This document shows positions 15,552 through 24,751 of a stretch of 39,698 bases of DNA, one piece after another. The DNA comes from Actinomadura sp. HBU206391 (GTDB lineage: Bacteria; Actinomycetota; Actinomycetes; Streptosporangiales; Streptosporangiaceae). The stretch spans positions 1 to 39,698 of the forward strand of contig NZ_JABVEB010000048.1 of NCBI RefSeq assembly GCF_014323665.1, written 5' to 3'. Position 1 is the first letter of the stretch. Each line of letters begins with the position of its first letter. Under the pieces are notes generated by a model, which made no database searches, was not told the origin of the DNA, and saw nothing but the letters and a program-made list of their open reading frames with translations. The translations under genes and the position numbers were made by a program.

Positions 15552-16901
15552 ATGAGGCCGACCCCTGGCATAGAGCAGCGCCGCATCCTCAACACGGCCA
15601 TTCCCGGTCCCCGCTCGGCCGAACTGCACACGCGCAAGGGCGCGGCGGTGTCGGGCGGAGTCTCCACCGGGCTGCCCGTCTACGTCGAACGGGCCGGCGG
15701 CGGCATCCTCGTCGACGTCGACGGCAACCAGCTCATCGACTTCGGCTCCGGCATCGCCGTCACGACGGTCGGCAACTCCGCGCCCCGGGTCGTCGAGCGG
15801 GTCCAGGCCCAGGTGGCCGATTTCACCCACACGTGCTTCATGGTCACGCCCTACGCGGAGTACATCGAGGTGGCCGAGGCGCTCAACGAGCTGACGCCCG
15901 GCGATCACGAGAAGCGCTCCGCGCTGTTCAACTCCGGCGCGGAGGCCGTGGAGAACGCGGTGAAGATCGCCCGGTCCTTCACCGGCCGGCCGGCCATCGT
16001 GGCGTTCGACCACGCCTACCACGGCCGTACGAACCTGACCATGGCCCTCACCGCGAAGAACATGCCGTACAAGCACCGTTTCGGGCCGTTCGCGAGCGAG
16101 ATCTACCGGGTGCCGGCGGCCTACCCGTACCGCTGGCCGACGGGACCGGACACCTGCGCCGACGAGGCGTTCGAGCTGCTGGTCTCACAGCTCCACGCCC
16201 AGGTCGGCGAGGAGAACACCGCCGCGGTCATCATCGAGCCGATCCAGGGCGAGGGCGGTTTCATCGTGCCCCCGCCGGGCTATGTCGAGCGCGTCGCGAA
16301 CTGGTGCCGCGCCAACGACATCCTGCTCATCGCCGATGAGATCCAGACCGGTTTCTGCCGTACCGGCGACTGGTTCGCCAGCGAGCACGAGCGCATCGTG
16401 CCCGACCTCATCACGACGGCGAAGGGCATCGCCGGCGGTCTGCCGCTGGCCGGGGTGACCGGCCGGGCCGAGGTCATGGACGCGGTCCACGGCGGCGGTC
16501 TCGGTGGCACCTATGGCGGCAACCCGGTCGCGTGCGCCGCCGCGCTCGGCGCGATCGAGACGATGAAGGCCGATGATCTCGCCCGGCGGGCCCGCGACAT
16601 CGAGGCGCTGGTCGTCCCCCGCCTGCGGCGGCTGGCCGACAAGCACCCCGCGATCGGCGACGTCCGGGGTCGCGGCGCCATGCTCGCCATCGAGCTGGTG
16701 ACCGGCCCCGGCCCGGCGAAGACCCCGGACCCGGCGCTGACCGCGAAGGTGAACCAGGCCTGCCACGCGGCCGGGCTGGTGACCCTGACCGCGGGGACGT
16801 ACGGCAACGTGCTGCGCTTCCTGCCGCCGCTGTCCATTCCCGAGGAGTTGCTCACCGAGGGCCTCGATATCCTCGAGCAGGCGTTCACCGAATCGGTCTG
16901 A
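15552..16901 (+). CDS. gabT: 4-aminobutyrate aminotransferase
   Basis: A 449-residue class III PLP aminotransferase that converts GABA and 2-oxoglutarate to succinate semialdehyde and glutamate. The ATG at 15552 gives the normal N-terminus; GGAG lies about 8 nt upstream. The PLP-binding Lys is Lys291 in LITTAKGIAGGLPL. The cofactor-ring Asp is in IADEIQTGF. The phosphate loop is NSGAEAVENAVKIAR (about 127-141), and YHGRTNLTMALT and IIEPIQGEGGF are family signatures. It is followed 57 nt later by a succinate-semialdehyde-type dehydrogenase, giving the two steps of the GABA shunt to succinate. The adjoining polyamine importer and aminobutyraldehyde dehydrogenase supply the upstream substrate. 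Confidence 0.93.
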   Translation: MRPTPGIEQRRILNTAIPGPRSAELHTRKGAAVSGGVSTGLPVYVERAGGGILVDVDGNQLIDFGSGIAVTTVGNSAPRVVERVQAQVADFTHTCFMVTPYAEYIEVAEALNELTPGDHEKRSALFNSGAEAVENAVKIARSFTGRPAIVAFDHAYHGRTNLTMALTAKNMPYKHRFGPFASEIYRVPAAYPYRWPTGPDTCADEAFELLVSQLHAQVGEENTAAVIIEPIQGEGGFIVPPPGYVERVANWCRANDILLIADEIQTGFCRTGDWFASEHERIVPDLITTAKGIAGGLPLAGVTGRAEVMDAVHGGGLGGTYGGNPVACAAALGAIETMKADDLARRARDIEALVVPRLRRLADKHPAIGDVRGRGAMLAIELVTGPGPAKTPDPALTAKVNQACHAAGLVTLTAGTYGNVLRFLPPLSIPEELLTEGLDILEQAFTESV

Positions 16902-16958
16902 ACCCATCGCGACCGGCATGAACCCGGCTCAACCCTGATAGCAAGTGAGGTCTGCCCC

Positions 16959-18392
16959 ATGCCAGAGATCACGCCGTTCTACCTGTCCGGTGTGCCCACG
17001 ACCGGCTCGGGCACCCTGCCCGTGACGTCCCCGTGGGACGGGTCGGTCGTGGGCCTGATGTCGGTGCCGACCGATGCCCAGGTCGAGCAGGCCGTCGCCG
17101 ATCTCGACGCCGTACGCGCCGAGGCGCAGGCCATGCCGGCGCACGCGCGGGCCGGGGCCCTCGACCACATCTCGGCGCGGCTGAAGGCCCGTGCCGAGGA
17201 GATCGCGACCCTGATCACCGCGGAGAACGGGAAACCGTTGTTCTGGTCTCGCGGCGAGGTGGCCCGGGCGGTGGCCACCTTCCGCTGGGCCGCCGAAGAG
17301 ACGCGCCGGTTCTCCGGCGACCTCCAGCGACTGGACACCGAGGTGACCGCGACCGGGCGGCTCGGCGTAGTGCGGCGCTTCCCGCGCGGCCCCGTGCTGG
17401 GCATCGCGCCGTTCAACTTCCCGCTCAACCTGGTCGCGCACAAGGTCGCCCCCGCGATCGCCGTCGGTGCCCCGATCCTGGTCAAGCCGGCGCCCGCCAC
17501 CCCTCTCACGGCGATGCTGCTCGGTGAGATCATCGCCGAGACCGAGCTGCCGGCGGGGATGGTGTCGGTGCTGCCGGTCCCGAACGACAGGATGGCGCCT
17601 CTCGTGGCCGACCCTCGGTTGCCGGTCGTCTCGTTCACCGGCTCCGGTCCCGTGGGCTGGGCCATCCGGGAGCAGGCCCCGCGCAAGCACCTCACCCTGG
17701 AGCTCGGCGGCGACGCCGCGGTCGTCGTCAACGACGACTGGCCGGATCTGACCGGCGCGGCCGAGCGGATCGCGCTGTTCGCCAACTACCAGGCCGGCCA
17801 GTCCTGTATCTCCGTGCAGCGCGTACTGGTGCACACCGACGTCTATGACGCCTTCGTCACCGAACTGGTGACGGCGGTCGAGAAGCTCCCGACCGGTGAT
17901 CCGACCGCCGAGGGGGTACTGGTCGGCCCGGTCATCAACGAAGCCGCGGCCGAGCGGATCGTCGCGTGGGTGGAAGAGGCGCGCGACGCGGGGGCGTCCG
18001 TGCTCACGGGCGGCACGCACGAGGGTACCGCCGTGGCCCCGACCGTCCTGTCCGGCGTCCCGGCCGGCATCCGGGTGGCCGAGGAGGAGATCTTCGGGCC
18101 GGTCCTGACCGTGGCGCAGTTCACCGACCTCGACGAGGCGTTCACCGTCGTCAACTCCTCGAGGTACGGGCTGCAGGCCGGCATCTTCACCACCGACGTG
18201 CGGGTGGCCTTCCGCGCGCACCGCGATCTGGAGGTCGGCGGGTTGATCGTCGGAGACGTGCCGAGCTACCGCGCCGATCAGATGCCCTACGGCGGCTGGA
18301 AGGAATCAGGCATCGGCCGCGAGGGAGTCAGGTCGGCCATGAACGACCTGACCGAGGAACGCGTCCTCGTCCTCACCGGTCTCGATCTCTGA
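16959..18392 (+). CDS. Succinate-semialdehyde dehydrogenase-type aldehyde dehydrogenase
   Basis: A 477-residue NAD(P)-dependent aldehyde dehydrogenase. GTGAGG lies about 10 nt before the ATG. The catalytic residues are Cys283 in YQAGQSCISVQR and Glu248 in LELGGDA; Asn153 (PFNFPLN) and Lys176 (VKPAPATP) complete the active site and cofactor pocket. Immediate position after gabT makes succinate semialdehyde the likely substrate, hence a GabD role. The sequence is somewhat distant from classical GabD (the LELGGDAAVVV variant and PYGGWKESGIGREG ending resemble glyceraldehyde/lactaldehyde-type ALDHs), so substrate assignment rests on context. Confidence 0.85.
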   Translation: MPEITPFYLSGVPTTGSGTLPVTSPWDGSVVGLMSVPTDAQVEQAVADLDAVRAEAQAMPAHARAGALDHISARLKARAEEIATLITAENGKPLFWSRGEVARAVATFRWAAEETRRFSGDLQRLDTEVTATGRLGVVRRFPRGPVLGIAPFNFPLNLVAHKVAPAIAVGAPILVKPAPATPLTAMLLGEIIAETELPAGMVSVLPVPNDRMAPLVADPRLPVVSFTGSGPVGWAIREQAPRKHLTLELGGDAAVVVNDDWPDLTGAAERIALFANYQAGQSCISVQRVLVHTDVYDAFVTELVTAVEKLPTGDPTAEGVLVGPVINEAAAERIVAWVEEARDAGASVLTGGTHEGTAVAPTVLSGVPAGIRVAEEEIFGPVLTVAQFTDLDEAFTVVNSSRYGLQAGIFTTDVRVAFRAHRDLEVGGLIVGDVPSYRADQMPYGGWKESGIGREGVRSAMNDLTEERVLVLTGLDL

Positions 18393-18405
18393 GCCGGTGA
18401 GGACG
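18368..18405 (+). terminator. 12-bp hairpin spanning the end of the aldehyde dehydrogenase gene
   Basis: CGTCCTCACCGG (18368-18379) pairs perfectly with CCGGTGAGGACG (18394-18405). The 14-nt loop holds the gene's TGA stop codon. The upstream arm encodes the last residues of the protein. The next gene (cvnD) converges. Confidence 0.65.
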
Positions 18406-18447
18406 CGCGGTGACGGTCTGTCGGAAGGCGATGTGTCGGCGGGCGAT

Positions 18448-19062
18448 TCAGTAGACGGGCGCGTCCGCGCGCGGCGCGTGCCCGTGGATGCTCAGGACGT
18501 GGCCCACCAGCGTGGTCAGCACCTGCTTGCCTGACCTCCGCTCGCGTGCGTCGCACAGGACGACCGGCACGCTCGGATCCAGGTCGAGTGCCTGGCGGAT
18601 CTCCTCGGGCGTGTAGTCGTACCCGTCGTCGAAGCAGTTCACCCCGACGACGAAGGGGAGACCCCTGCGTTCGAAGTAGTCGACCGACGGGAAACAGTCG
18701 GCCAGCCGGCGCGTGTCGGCCAGGACGACGGCTCCGATCGCACCGAGGGACAGTTCGTCCCACATGAACCAGAAACGGTCCTGTCCCGGTGTGCCGAAGA
18801 GATAGAGGATCAACCCGTCGCGGATCGTGATCCGGCCGAAGTCCATGGCGACCGTGGTCGTGGTCTTGTTCTCCACGCCGGCGGTGTCGTCGACACCGAT
18901 GCTCCGGTCGGTCAGCAGTTCCTCGGTCTGCAGTGGCCGGATCTCGCTGACGGCACCGACCAGCGTGGTCTTGCCCACCCCGAATCCTCCGGCCACGAGG
19001 ATCTTCACCGCTAGGGGCATGTCAGCAGCGCGCTGTGCGGCCTCAGAGCGCTTCGAGTCCAT
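18448..19062 (-). CDS. Conservon GTPase (CvnD-like ATP/GTP-binding protein)
   Basis: A 204-residue small Ras/MglA-like GTPase. The P-loop is GGFGVGKTT (about residues 25-33) and switch II is FGTPGQDRF. The usual NKxD base-recognition motif is replaced by VNCFD, as is normal for CvnD proteins. Conservons are membrane-proximal signalling modules of actinobacteria in which a kinase-like CvnA works with CvnB, CvnC and CvnD. The start at 19062 overlaps the end of the DUF742 gene by 20 nt; a second ATG (MPLAVKILVAGG) at 19020 is possible. It is the last gene of the operon. Confidence 0.9.
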   Translation of the reverse strand: MDSKRSEAAQRAADMPLAVKILVAGGFGVGKTTLVGAVSEIRPLQTEELLTDRSIGVDDTAGVENKTTTTVAMDFGRITIRDGLILYLFGTPGQDRFWFMWDELSLGAIGAVVLADTRRLADCFPSVDYFERRGLPFVVGVNCFDDGYDYTPEEIRQALDLDPSVPVVLCDARERRSGKQVLTTLVGHVLSIHGHAPRADAPVY

Positions 19063-19420
19063 GGAGCACTTCCCTAAGCAAATGTTCGTTGATCGGCCGG
19101 TCCTCCCGCACGGGACGCCGGACCACGATCAACTCGTTGTCCAGCAGATCACCGAGCAGGACGCGGGTCACCACCAGGGGGAGTTGCAACTTCGCCGAGA
19201 TCTCCGCGACCGACAGCGGACGGACGCACAGCTCGAGGATGGCCAGGTGTTCTGGCCATACGTTAGGGGACGCGAAGGGCGCCGTCCCGGCGGTCGCGAT
19301 GATCGCGATCATCTCGAAGCCCTCGCGAGTGGCGGGCTTGGTGCGGCCGCGCGTCAGCGCGTACGACCGGACCAGCGGCCCCGCCTCGTCGTCGAGCCAT
19401 TCGCTTCCAGGACCGGTCAT
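19043..19420 (-). CDS. DUF742 protein (CvnC-like)
   Basis: A 125-residue protein of the DUF742 family. It has the characteristic LVRSYALTRGRT N-terminal motif. A predicted winged-helix-like core follows (LAILELCVRPLSVAEISAKLQLPLVVTRVLLGDLLDNELI). It ends with the RPINEHLLREVLHGLEAL tail. The ATG lies only 6 nt after the stop codon of the CvnA-type kinase gene, where a roadblock/LC7 gene (cvnB) is normally found. It overlaps the GTPase gene by 20 nt, so translation is coupled. Confidence 0.9.
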   Translation of the reverse strand: MTGPGSEWLDDEAGPLVRSYALTRGRTKPATREGFEMIAIIATAGTAPFASPNVWPEHLAILELCVRPLSVAEISAKLQLPLVVTRVLLGDLLDNELIVVRRPVREDRPINEHLLREVLHGLEAL

Positions 19421-19426
19421 CAGTCG

Positions 19427-22072
19427 TCACCACGGTCCCTCATCGTTCTCTACCGACTCAGAGCGCCCGCGCAGGGTGCCCTTCTGGATCGACGACATCA
19501 TCGTACGTAGCTCTTCTGGCGACCGTTCACGGCGGTTGTCCGTTTCAACAGGCGGCGCGGGGACGGATTCGTCGTACAGCTGCGGTGCGAGGTTGGCCTG
19601 GCGGACTCGTTGGGGCAACTCCGGCTTGTCCTCTTTGCGCCTGCGGCCCCCCGGCTGCCTCCGGCCGCCGTCGGGCAGACGCTGCGGCGCCGGCGGCTGG
19701 GACTCCGCCGGCCGTGCGGTGGGACGTGGCCGCTCGAACGGCTGCGGAGCGGGACGTGCCCACTCGAAGGGCTGCGGCCGGTTCGGCGGCGGCTGACTCG
19801 GCGGCTGACTCGGCGGCTGCCGGTCGGGCGGGGGCTGGGCCGGCGGGGGCTGGTTCGGCTGATGCTGACCGTGATGTGCCGGACGGACCGGCTGAACGGG
19901 ATGGACCGGCTGGTCGTAGGGCCGCCCGACCGGCGGCGCGCCGACCGGCTCGGCGGGTCGCCGGAACGGCCCCGGACGCGGCGGCTCCGCGGCTGGCTCG
20001 CCCGAGTGCAGGCTGAGCACCGCGGCGTTCGCCCCGGTACCCGCCGCCGAACCGTCCTGCCCGTTCCAGACCGCCCCGACGGGATAGAGCGCGTCCTCAC
20101 TGCGGCGGGTCAGCGCCAGCGGCCGGCCCTCGGGCTCGCGGACCTCGCCGCTGACGACGATGTCCTCCGGCAGCAGGACGATCGCCGTCATGCCTCCGTA
20201 CGGCGAAGTGCGCAGCGTCACCTTGATGTTGTGCCGCTGGGCCAGCCGGCCGACCACGAACAGGCCGAGCTGCGCACTGTCGGACAGGTCGAACTCCGGC
20301 GGTGCGGCCAGCCGTTCGTTGACCCGCGCGAGGCTCTCCGGGTCCATGCTCAGACCGCGGTCCTCGATCTCCAGAGTGAAGCCGTGCCCCACCGACTCAC
20401 CGGTCACCTGCACGGTCGTGTGCGGCGGCGAGAACATCGCGGCGTTCTCGATCAGCTCGGCGAGCAGGTGGATGACGTCGGCGACGGCGACACCGGAGAT
20501 CGACGCCTGCGACATCGGCGCCACGCTCACCCGCGTGTAGTCCTCGATCTCCGAGGCGGCCGCGCGGGCCACGTCGACGACCGCGACCGGGTTGCGCCAG
20601 CCTCGGCCGGGCGCCTGCCCGGACAGGATGATGAGACCTTCGGCGTGGCGCCGCATGCGGGTGGCGAGGTGGTCGAGGCGGAACAGGTCCTCGAGCTCGT
20701 CCGGCTCGGCGCCGCGGCGCTCCATCGAGTCGAGCAGGTTCAGCTGGCGGTGCAGCAGCGACTGGCTGCGGCGGGCGAGGTTCACGAAGACGTCGCTGAC
20801 GCTGCGGCGCAGCGCGGCCTCTTCGACGGCGCCCTGGATCGCGGTCCGCCGGGCGGCGTTGAACGCCTGACCGACCTGGTCGATCTCCTCGGTGCCGAAC
20901 GACAGGGGCGGCGCCTCGGCCGCAACGTCGACCTCTTCTCCTCGACGCAGCCGCTGGATCACGCCGGGCAGCCGGACGTCGGCGAGGTCGAGCGCCTCCC
21001 GCTTCAGGCCGCTGAGCTCGCGGATGATCGAACGGGCGACCCAGATCGCCAGCACGAGCGAGGCGACCACCGCGATGAGGCCGAGCGCACCGGCGAGGAC
21101 GACCCGCAGGATGATGCCGTCGGCGATCGGTGCGGCACGCTCCTCGCCGGCGGCGGCGAGCGAGAGCTCCAGGCCGCGCAGCCGGGTGAGGTTCGAGTCG
21201 GCCGTGGTCTTCCACAGCACGTCGGTGCCGTCACCGACCCTGAGCTGGCGGGCCGTGCGGACGAACCTGTCCTCGAGCGACCGCAACCGGTTGTACTCCG
21301 GCGTGGTGGTCACCTGCTGGTAGTAGGCGCGGTCGGCCTCCCGCAGCTCCAGGACGGACAGGTTGTACAGGGAGCGCTGGGTGCCCACGAGCTTGACGAA
21401 CTCGGCGTGCTCGCCGGGCGTCATCCGGCCCACCGCCAGCGCACCGGCCAGCAGCGCGTCCTCCTGGGACAGCGTCTCCCGGGCCCTGGTCAGCGCGACC
21501 TGACTCCGCGCGTCCCGTGCCACCTCGGGGTTGCTCAGCGTGGACAGCGACCCCTGCAGGGTGCCGACGTCGCCGAGGATGCCCGTGTAGTTGAGGAACG
21601 CCTGAGAGCGGCTCGTCGAACCCGCGTCGATCGCGATGCGCCGGGTGGTGAGCTCCTTCAGCCGGGCGATGATCTCGTTCGCGAGCTGCTTCGCCTGTTC
21701 CGGCGCCACGTCCTGGGCGCCCTTGTCGGCGGCCAGGCCGCGGAAGAGCTCCGCCTGCCGGTCGGTGACCAGTCGGCCGGATTCCATCGCCGCCCGGTCG
21801 CCCGCCGACTTGCTGCCGAGATAGACGACGGTAAGGCGGCGCTCGGCCTGAAGCGCGCTGCCGAGCGCGCCGGACGGGTAGCCGAAATGGTCCTGAACAG
21901 TGCGTACGTTCCGCAAGTTCAGGCCGTCGCCAAGCGCAATGCTCGCTGCGAACGCCCACAGAATGCTGAGCGAAACGAGCGACACGAGAAGCAACAGGAT
22001 GATCTTAAATCGGATGGATCTGAATCGACCGGCCTTTGTTCTGGCTCGACGATGACTGACTGCTGGTCCCAC
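19427..22072 (-). CDS. Conservon sensor kinase (CvnA-like) with nitrate/nitrite-sensing-type domain
   Basis: An 881-residue membrane protein. TM1 is about residues 22-47. A long helical extracytoplasmic domain of the NIT type follows to about 320, then TM2 (about 325-350) and a HAMP segment. A kinase-like region (VFVNLARRSQSLLHRQLNLLD) has no classical SHELRTPL box, which is typical of CvnA. The ATPase domain has LLAELIENAAMFSPP and DRGLSMD motifs and SAQLGLFVVGRLA in place of a glycine-rich box. The last 190 residues are disordered and Pro/Gln/Arg-rich, with PPSQPPSQPPP repeats. The start is GTG 22072 with AAGGGG about 9 nt upstream. The gene is divergent from the first polyamine-binding protein, which hints that the module may sense or control that region; this is inference. 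Confidence 0.9.
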   Translation of the reverse strand: MGPAVSHRRARTKAGRFRSIRFKIILLLLVSLVSLSILWAFAASIALGDGLNLRNVRTVQDHFGYPSGALGSALQAERRLTVVYLGSKSAGDRAAMESGRLVTDRQAELFRGLAADKGAQDVAPEQAKQLANEIIARLKELTTRRIAIDAGSTSRSQAFLNYTGILGDVGTLQGSLSTLSNPEVARDARSQVALTRARETLSQEDALLAGALAVGRMTPGEHAEFVKLVGTQRSLYNLSVLELREADRAYYQQVTTTPEYNRLRSLEDRFVRTARQLRVGDGTDVLWKTTADSNLTRLRGLELSLAAAGEERAAPIADGIILRVVLAGALGLIAVVASLVLAIWVARSIIRELSGLKREALDLADVRLPGVIQRLRRGEEVDVAAEAPPLSFGTEEIDQVGQAFNAARRTAIQGAVEEAALRRSVSDVFVNLARRSQSLLHRQLNLLDSMERRGAEPDELEDLFRLDHLATRMRRHAEGLIILSGQAPGRGWRNPVAVVDVARAAASEIEDYTRVSVAPMSQASISGVAVADVIHLLAELIENAAMFSPPHTTVQVTGESVGHGFTLEIEDRGLSMDPESLARVNERLAAPPEFDLSDSAQLGLFVVGRLAQRHNIKVTLRTSPYGGMTAIVLLPEDIVVSGEVREPEGRPLALTRRSEDALYPVGAVWNGQDGSAAGTGANAAVLSLHSGEPAAEPPRPGPFRRPAEPVGAPPVGRPYDQPVHPVQPVRPAHHGQHQPNQPPPAQPPPDRQPPSQPPSQPPPNRPQPFEWARPAPQPFERPRPTARPAESQPPAPQRLPDGGRRQPGGRRRKEDKPELPQRVRQANLAPQLYDESVPAPPVETDNRRERSPEELRTMMSSIQKGTLRGRSESVENDEGPW

Positions 22073-22211
22073 TCAACGGCCCCTTGATCGCACTGCGACC
22101 GGCTTTTGGTCAGTTGGTTGGATGGTCCTCGCTTGAACGCCGGTGAGCCTACTACGAACGAATGCCGCCGTATGCCATGTCCGGAGATATCTGGATCACA
22201 TGGATTTGGGC

Positions 22212-22239
22212 TTCACAGCCCGCCCGACGCCTCTAAAAT
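22212..22239 (+). promoter_or_regulatory. Candidate promoter for the first binding-protein gene
   Basis: TTCACA (22212-22217), 16 nt, TAAAAT (22234-22239). Each hexamer differs from the consensus by a single base. The predicted transcription start (about 22246-22248) coincides with an in-frame GTG at 22248. Confidence 0.55.
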
Positions 22240-22247
22240 GCGCCAAC

Positions 22248-23504
22248 GTGATCTATAAGAGCCTGCTCAAGGTGATGCCGCCCGTACACGGACGCCGACT
22301 GCCGCCCGGGAGCCGCACTTCACGGAGCCTCCGCACGCGAGGGCGATTCGCCCTCGCCGCGGCCGTGGGGGCGGCGCTGGTCAGCGCTTGCAGTGGCTCG
22401 GATCCGGGACAGGAGGCCGTCGCACCGCCCATCCCCGTGCAACAGGACATCGGCCCGTCGGAAGGCCGGGTCAACCTCGTCGTCTGGGCCGGTTACGCCG
22501 AGGACGGGAGCAGCGACAAGACCGTCGACTGGGTGACCCCCTTCACCAAGGCGACCGGCTGCCGGGTGAACTCGAAGGTGGCCGACACCTCCGACTCGAT
22601 GGTCGCCCTCATGAAGACCGGGCAGTACGACGGGGTGTCCGCCTCCGGCGACGCCAGCCTGCGCCTGATCTACGGTGGCGACGTCGCACCGGTCAACACC
22701 GGCCTGCTCAGCAACTACGGCGACATCGCGCCTTACCTCAAGAACCAGCCGTACAACTCGGTCAAAGGCCAGATGTACGGCGTCCCGCACGGCTATGGCG
22801 CGAACGTGCTGATGTACCGCACCGACAAGTTGCCGCAACGGCCGACGTCCTGGAGCGTCGTGTGGGACAGGAACTCCCCCGCCGCGAACCACGTGACCGC
22901 CTACGACTCCCCCATCTACATCGCCGACGCGGCGCTGTACCTCAAGACCCACCGGCCCGACCTGAAGATCACCGACGTCTACGAGTTGAACGAGAAGCAG
23001 TTCACCGCCGCCGTGGACCTGCTCAAGCAGCAGCGGCCGAGCATCAACCAGTACTGGCACAGTTACGTCGACGAGCTGCAGTCCTTCAAGTCCGCCGACA
23101 ACTACGCGGGCACCGCGTGGGAGGTGACGGCCAACCTGGCCAAGGACGAGGGGGTCCCGGTCGCCACCACGATCCCGGCGGAGGGGGCGACCGGCTGGTC
23201 CGACACCTGGATGATCTCGTCGAAGGCCGAGCACCCGAACTGCATGTACCGGTGGATGAACTGGATCACCACGCCGAGGGCCCAGGCACAGGTCGGCCAG
23301 TGGTTCGGTCAGGCGCCCGCCAACCCGAAGGCCTGCCGTTACACCGAAAGCGGCTTCTGCACCACCTACCACGTGGGCGACGCCGAGTTCTACAAGCGCA
23401 TCGCGTTCTGGAAGACGCCGGTCGCCGACTGCGGTGATGACCGCGGCACCGAATGTGTGGACTACTCGCGCTGGGCCCAGGCGTGGACTGAGATCAAGGG
23501 CTGA
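22248..23504 (+). CDS. Polyamine-type ABC transporter substrate-binding lipoprotein (copy 1)
   Basis: A solute-binding lipoprotein of the PotD/spermidine-putrescine type, about 418 residues from GTG 22248. The start is uncertain. GTG 22248 falls at the predicted transcription start (leaderless option), and ATG 22275 has AAGG only 2 nt away. Both give a basic n-region, a hydrophobic stretch (FALAAAVGAALVSAC) and a lipobox ending at Cys48 (or Cys39). The mature protein (VNLVVWAGYAEDGSSDKTVDWV) is clearly paralogous to the second binding protein at 24752. Both share six cysteines beyond the lipid anchor and the same AWTEIKG C-terminus. It precedes the ATPase gene. Confidence 0.88.
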   Translation: MIYKSLLKVMPPVHGRRLPPGSRTSRSLRTRGRFALAAAVGAALVSACSGSDPGQEAVAPPIPVQQDIGPSEGRVNLVVWAGYAEDGSSDKTVDWVTPFTKATGCRVNSKVADTSDSMVALMKTGQYDGVSASGDASLRLIYGGDVAPVNTGLLSNYGDIAPYLKNQPYNSVKGQMYGVPHGYGANVLMYRTDKLPQRPTSWSVVWDRNSPAANHVTAYDSPIYIADAALYLKTHRPDLKITDVYELNEKQFTAAVDLLKQQRPSINQYWHSYVDELQSFKSADNYAGTAWEVTANLAKDEGVPVATTIPAEGATGWSDTWMISSKAEHPNCMYRWMNWITTPRAQAQVGQWFGQAPANPKACRYTESGFCTTYHVGDAEFYKRIAFWKTPVADCGDDRGTECVDYSRWAQAWTEIKG

Positions 23505-23607
23505 GTGAAATGACTCACCGCAGTGGCGCGGGTGCCCAGGGTGGTGCGGCACGCTAAAGATCACTAGAGTGACTGCCCATCGAATCTCGACCGAGGAGTC
23601 CAGGCAC

Positions 23608-24699
23608 GTGAGCACGCCAGCGGAACAGCCCGCAGTGAGTTTGCGGGGGGTGCGCAAGACCTTCGGCGACATCGTCGCGGTCGACGGCGTCGATCTGGAC
23701 ATCCGTGATGGCGAGTTCTTCGCGATGCTGGGTCCCTCGGGCTCCGGCAAGACGACGGTCCTGCGGATGATCGCGGGCTTCGAGACACCGACCGCCGGCA
23801 GCGTCCACCTCGGCGGGGACGAGGTCAGCAGGCGGCCACCGTTCGAGCGGGACGTGAACACGGTCTTCCAGGACTACGCCCTCTTCCCGCACATGAACGT
23901 GATCGCCAACGTGGAGTACGGCCTCAAGGTCAAGAGGGTCCCGAGAGCCCAGCGCAGGGAACGTGCCCTCGAAGCGCTGCGCACCGTACGACTCGAGGGA
24001 TTCGAGGCGCGCAAGCCGGGACAGTTGTCCGGGGGACAACGACAGCGCGTGGCGCTCGCCCGGGCCCTGGTGAACCGCCCGAAGGTCCTCCTCCTGGACG
24101 AACCGCTCGGCGCACTCGACCAGAAGCTCCGCGAGGAGATGCAGGTCGAGCTCAAGGCGATCCAGCGCCAGGTCGGCGTCACCTTCCTCTTCGTCACCCA
24201 CGACCAGGAGGAGGCCCTCACGATGAGCGACCGCATCGCGGTCTTCAACTCGGGCCGGATCGAGCAGGTGGGCACCCCGGCGGAAGTCTACGAACGGCCG
24301 GCATCGGCGTTCGTGGCCGGATTCGTCGGCACCTCGAACCTCATCCAGGGCGGGGCCGCCGAGTCGATCCTGGGGCGTACGGGCGTCTACAGCGTCCGCC
24401 CCGAGAAGATCCGCGTGGACACCCACCTCGACGCGGAAGTGCCTGTGGGCGAGCATGCGGCGGCCGGCACGGTCGCCGAAGTCGTCTACGCGGGGGCGGC
24501 CACCCGATTCGTCGTCGATCTCGACGCGGGCGGCCGGCTGATAGCTCTGCAGCAGAACCTACAGACGTCGTCCATGGATGTGCTCAAGCTGCGCGACGCG
24601 CGAGTTCGGCTCGCGTGGCGGCGGGAGCACGAGTTCGCCATCCGGGAGGTCACGCCTCCCGGGCTGGTGATGGACGGTCCACCGCAGGTCGCCAGCTGA
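23608..24699 (+). CDS. Polyamine-type ABC transporter ATPase (PotA-like)
   Basis: A 363-residue ATPase that powers import through the two permeases downstream. Walker A is GPSGSGKTT (about residues 42-50), the Q loop is [11 protein letters not shown], the signature is LSGGQRQR, Walker B is [12 protein letters not shown], and the H loop is [11 protein letters not shown]-terminal TOBE domain starts around residue 265 (SVRPEKIRV). GTG 23608 is preferred because GAGGAG lies 9 nt upstream; a GTG 39 nt earlier is possible. The gene lies between two paralogous binding-protein genes, an unusual order for Pot operons. Substrate (putrescine, spermidine or related) is inferred from family and neighbours. 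Confidence 0.92.
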   Translation: MSTPAEQPAVSLRGVRKTFGDIVAVDGVDLDIRDGEFFAMLGPSGSGKTTVLRMIAGFETPTAGSVHLGGDEVSRRPPFERDVNTVFQDYALFPHMNVIANVEYGLKVKRVPRAQRRERALEALRTVRLEGFEARKPGQLSGGQRQRVALARALVNRPKVLLLDEPLGALDQKLREEMQVELKAIQRQVGVTFLFVTHDQEEALTMSDRIAVFNSGRIEQVGTPAEVYERPASAFVAGFVGTSNLIQGGAAESILGRTGVYSVRPEKIRVDTHLDAEVPVGEHAAAGTVAEVVYAGAATRFVVDLDAGGRLIALQQNLQTSSMDVLKLRDARVRLAWRREHEFAIREVTPPGLVMDGPPQVAS

Positions 24700-24751
24700 C
24701 GGCCACGCGGTATTCGTTCCGCCAACCCCCCATTTGAATCGGAGACATACG

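Noticed and set aside
19610..22087. 825-codon plus-strand open frame opposite the CvnA kinase
   Set aside because: A by-product of high GC third positions. The minus-strand frame has clear kinase domains, while this one is Arg/Val/Asp/Gln-rich without motifs.
22184..22191. AGATATCT palindrome in the conservon/binding-protein intergenic region
   Set aside because: Only 8 nt and isolated; the flanks do not extend the symmetry, so it may be chance.
23505..23607. Separate promoter for the PotA-like gene
   Set aside because: TAAAGAT near 23560 is a weak -10 candidate and no -35 fits; cotranscription with the first binding-protein gene is as likely.
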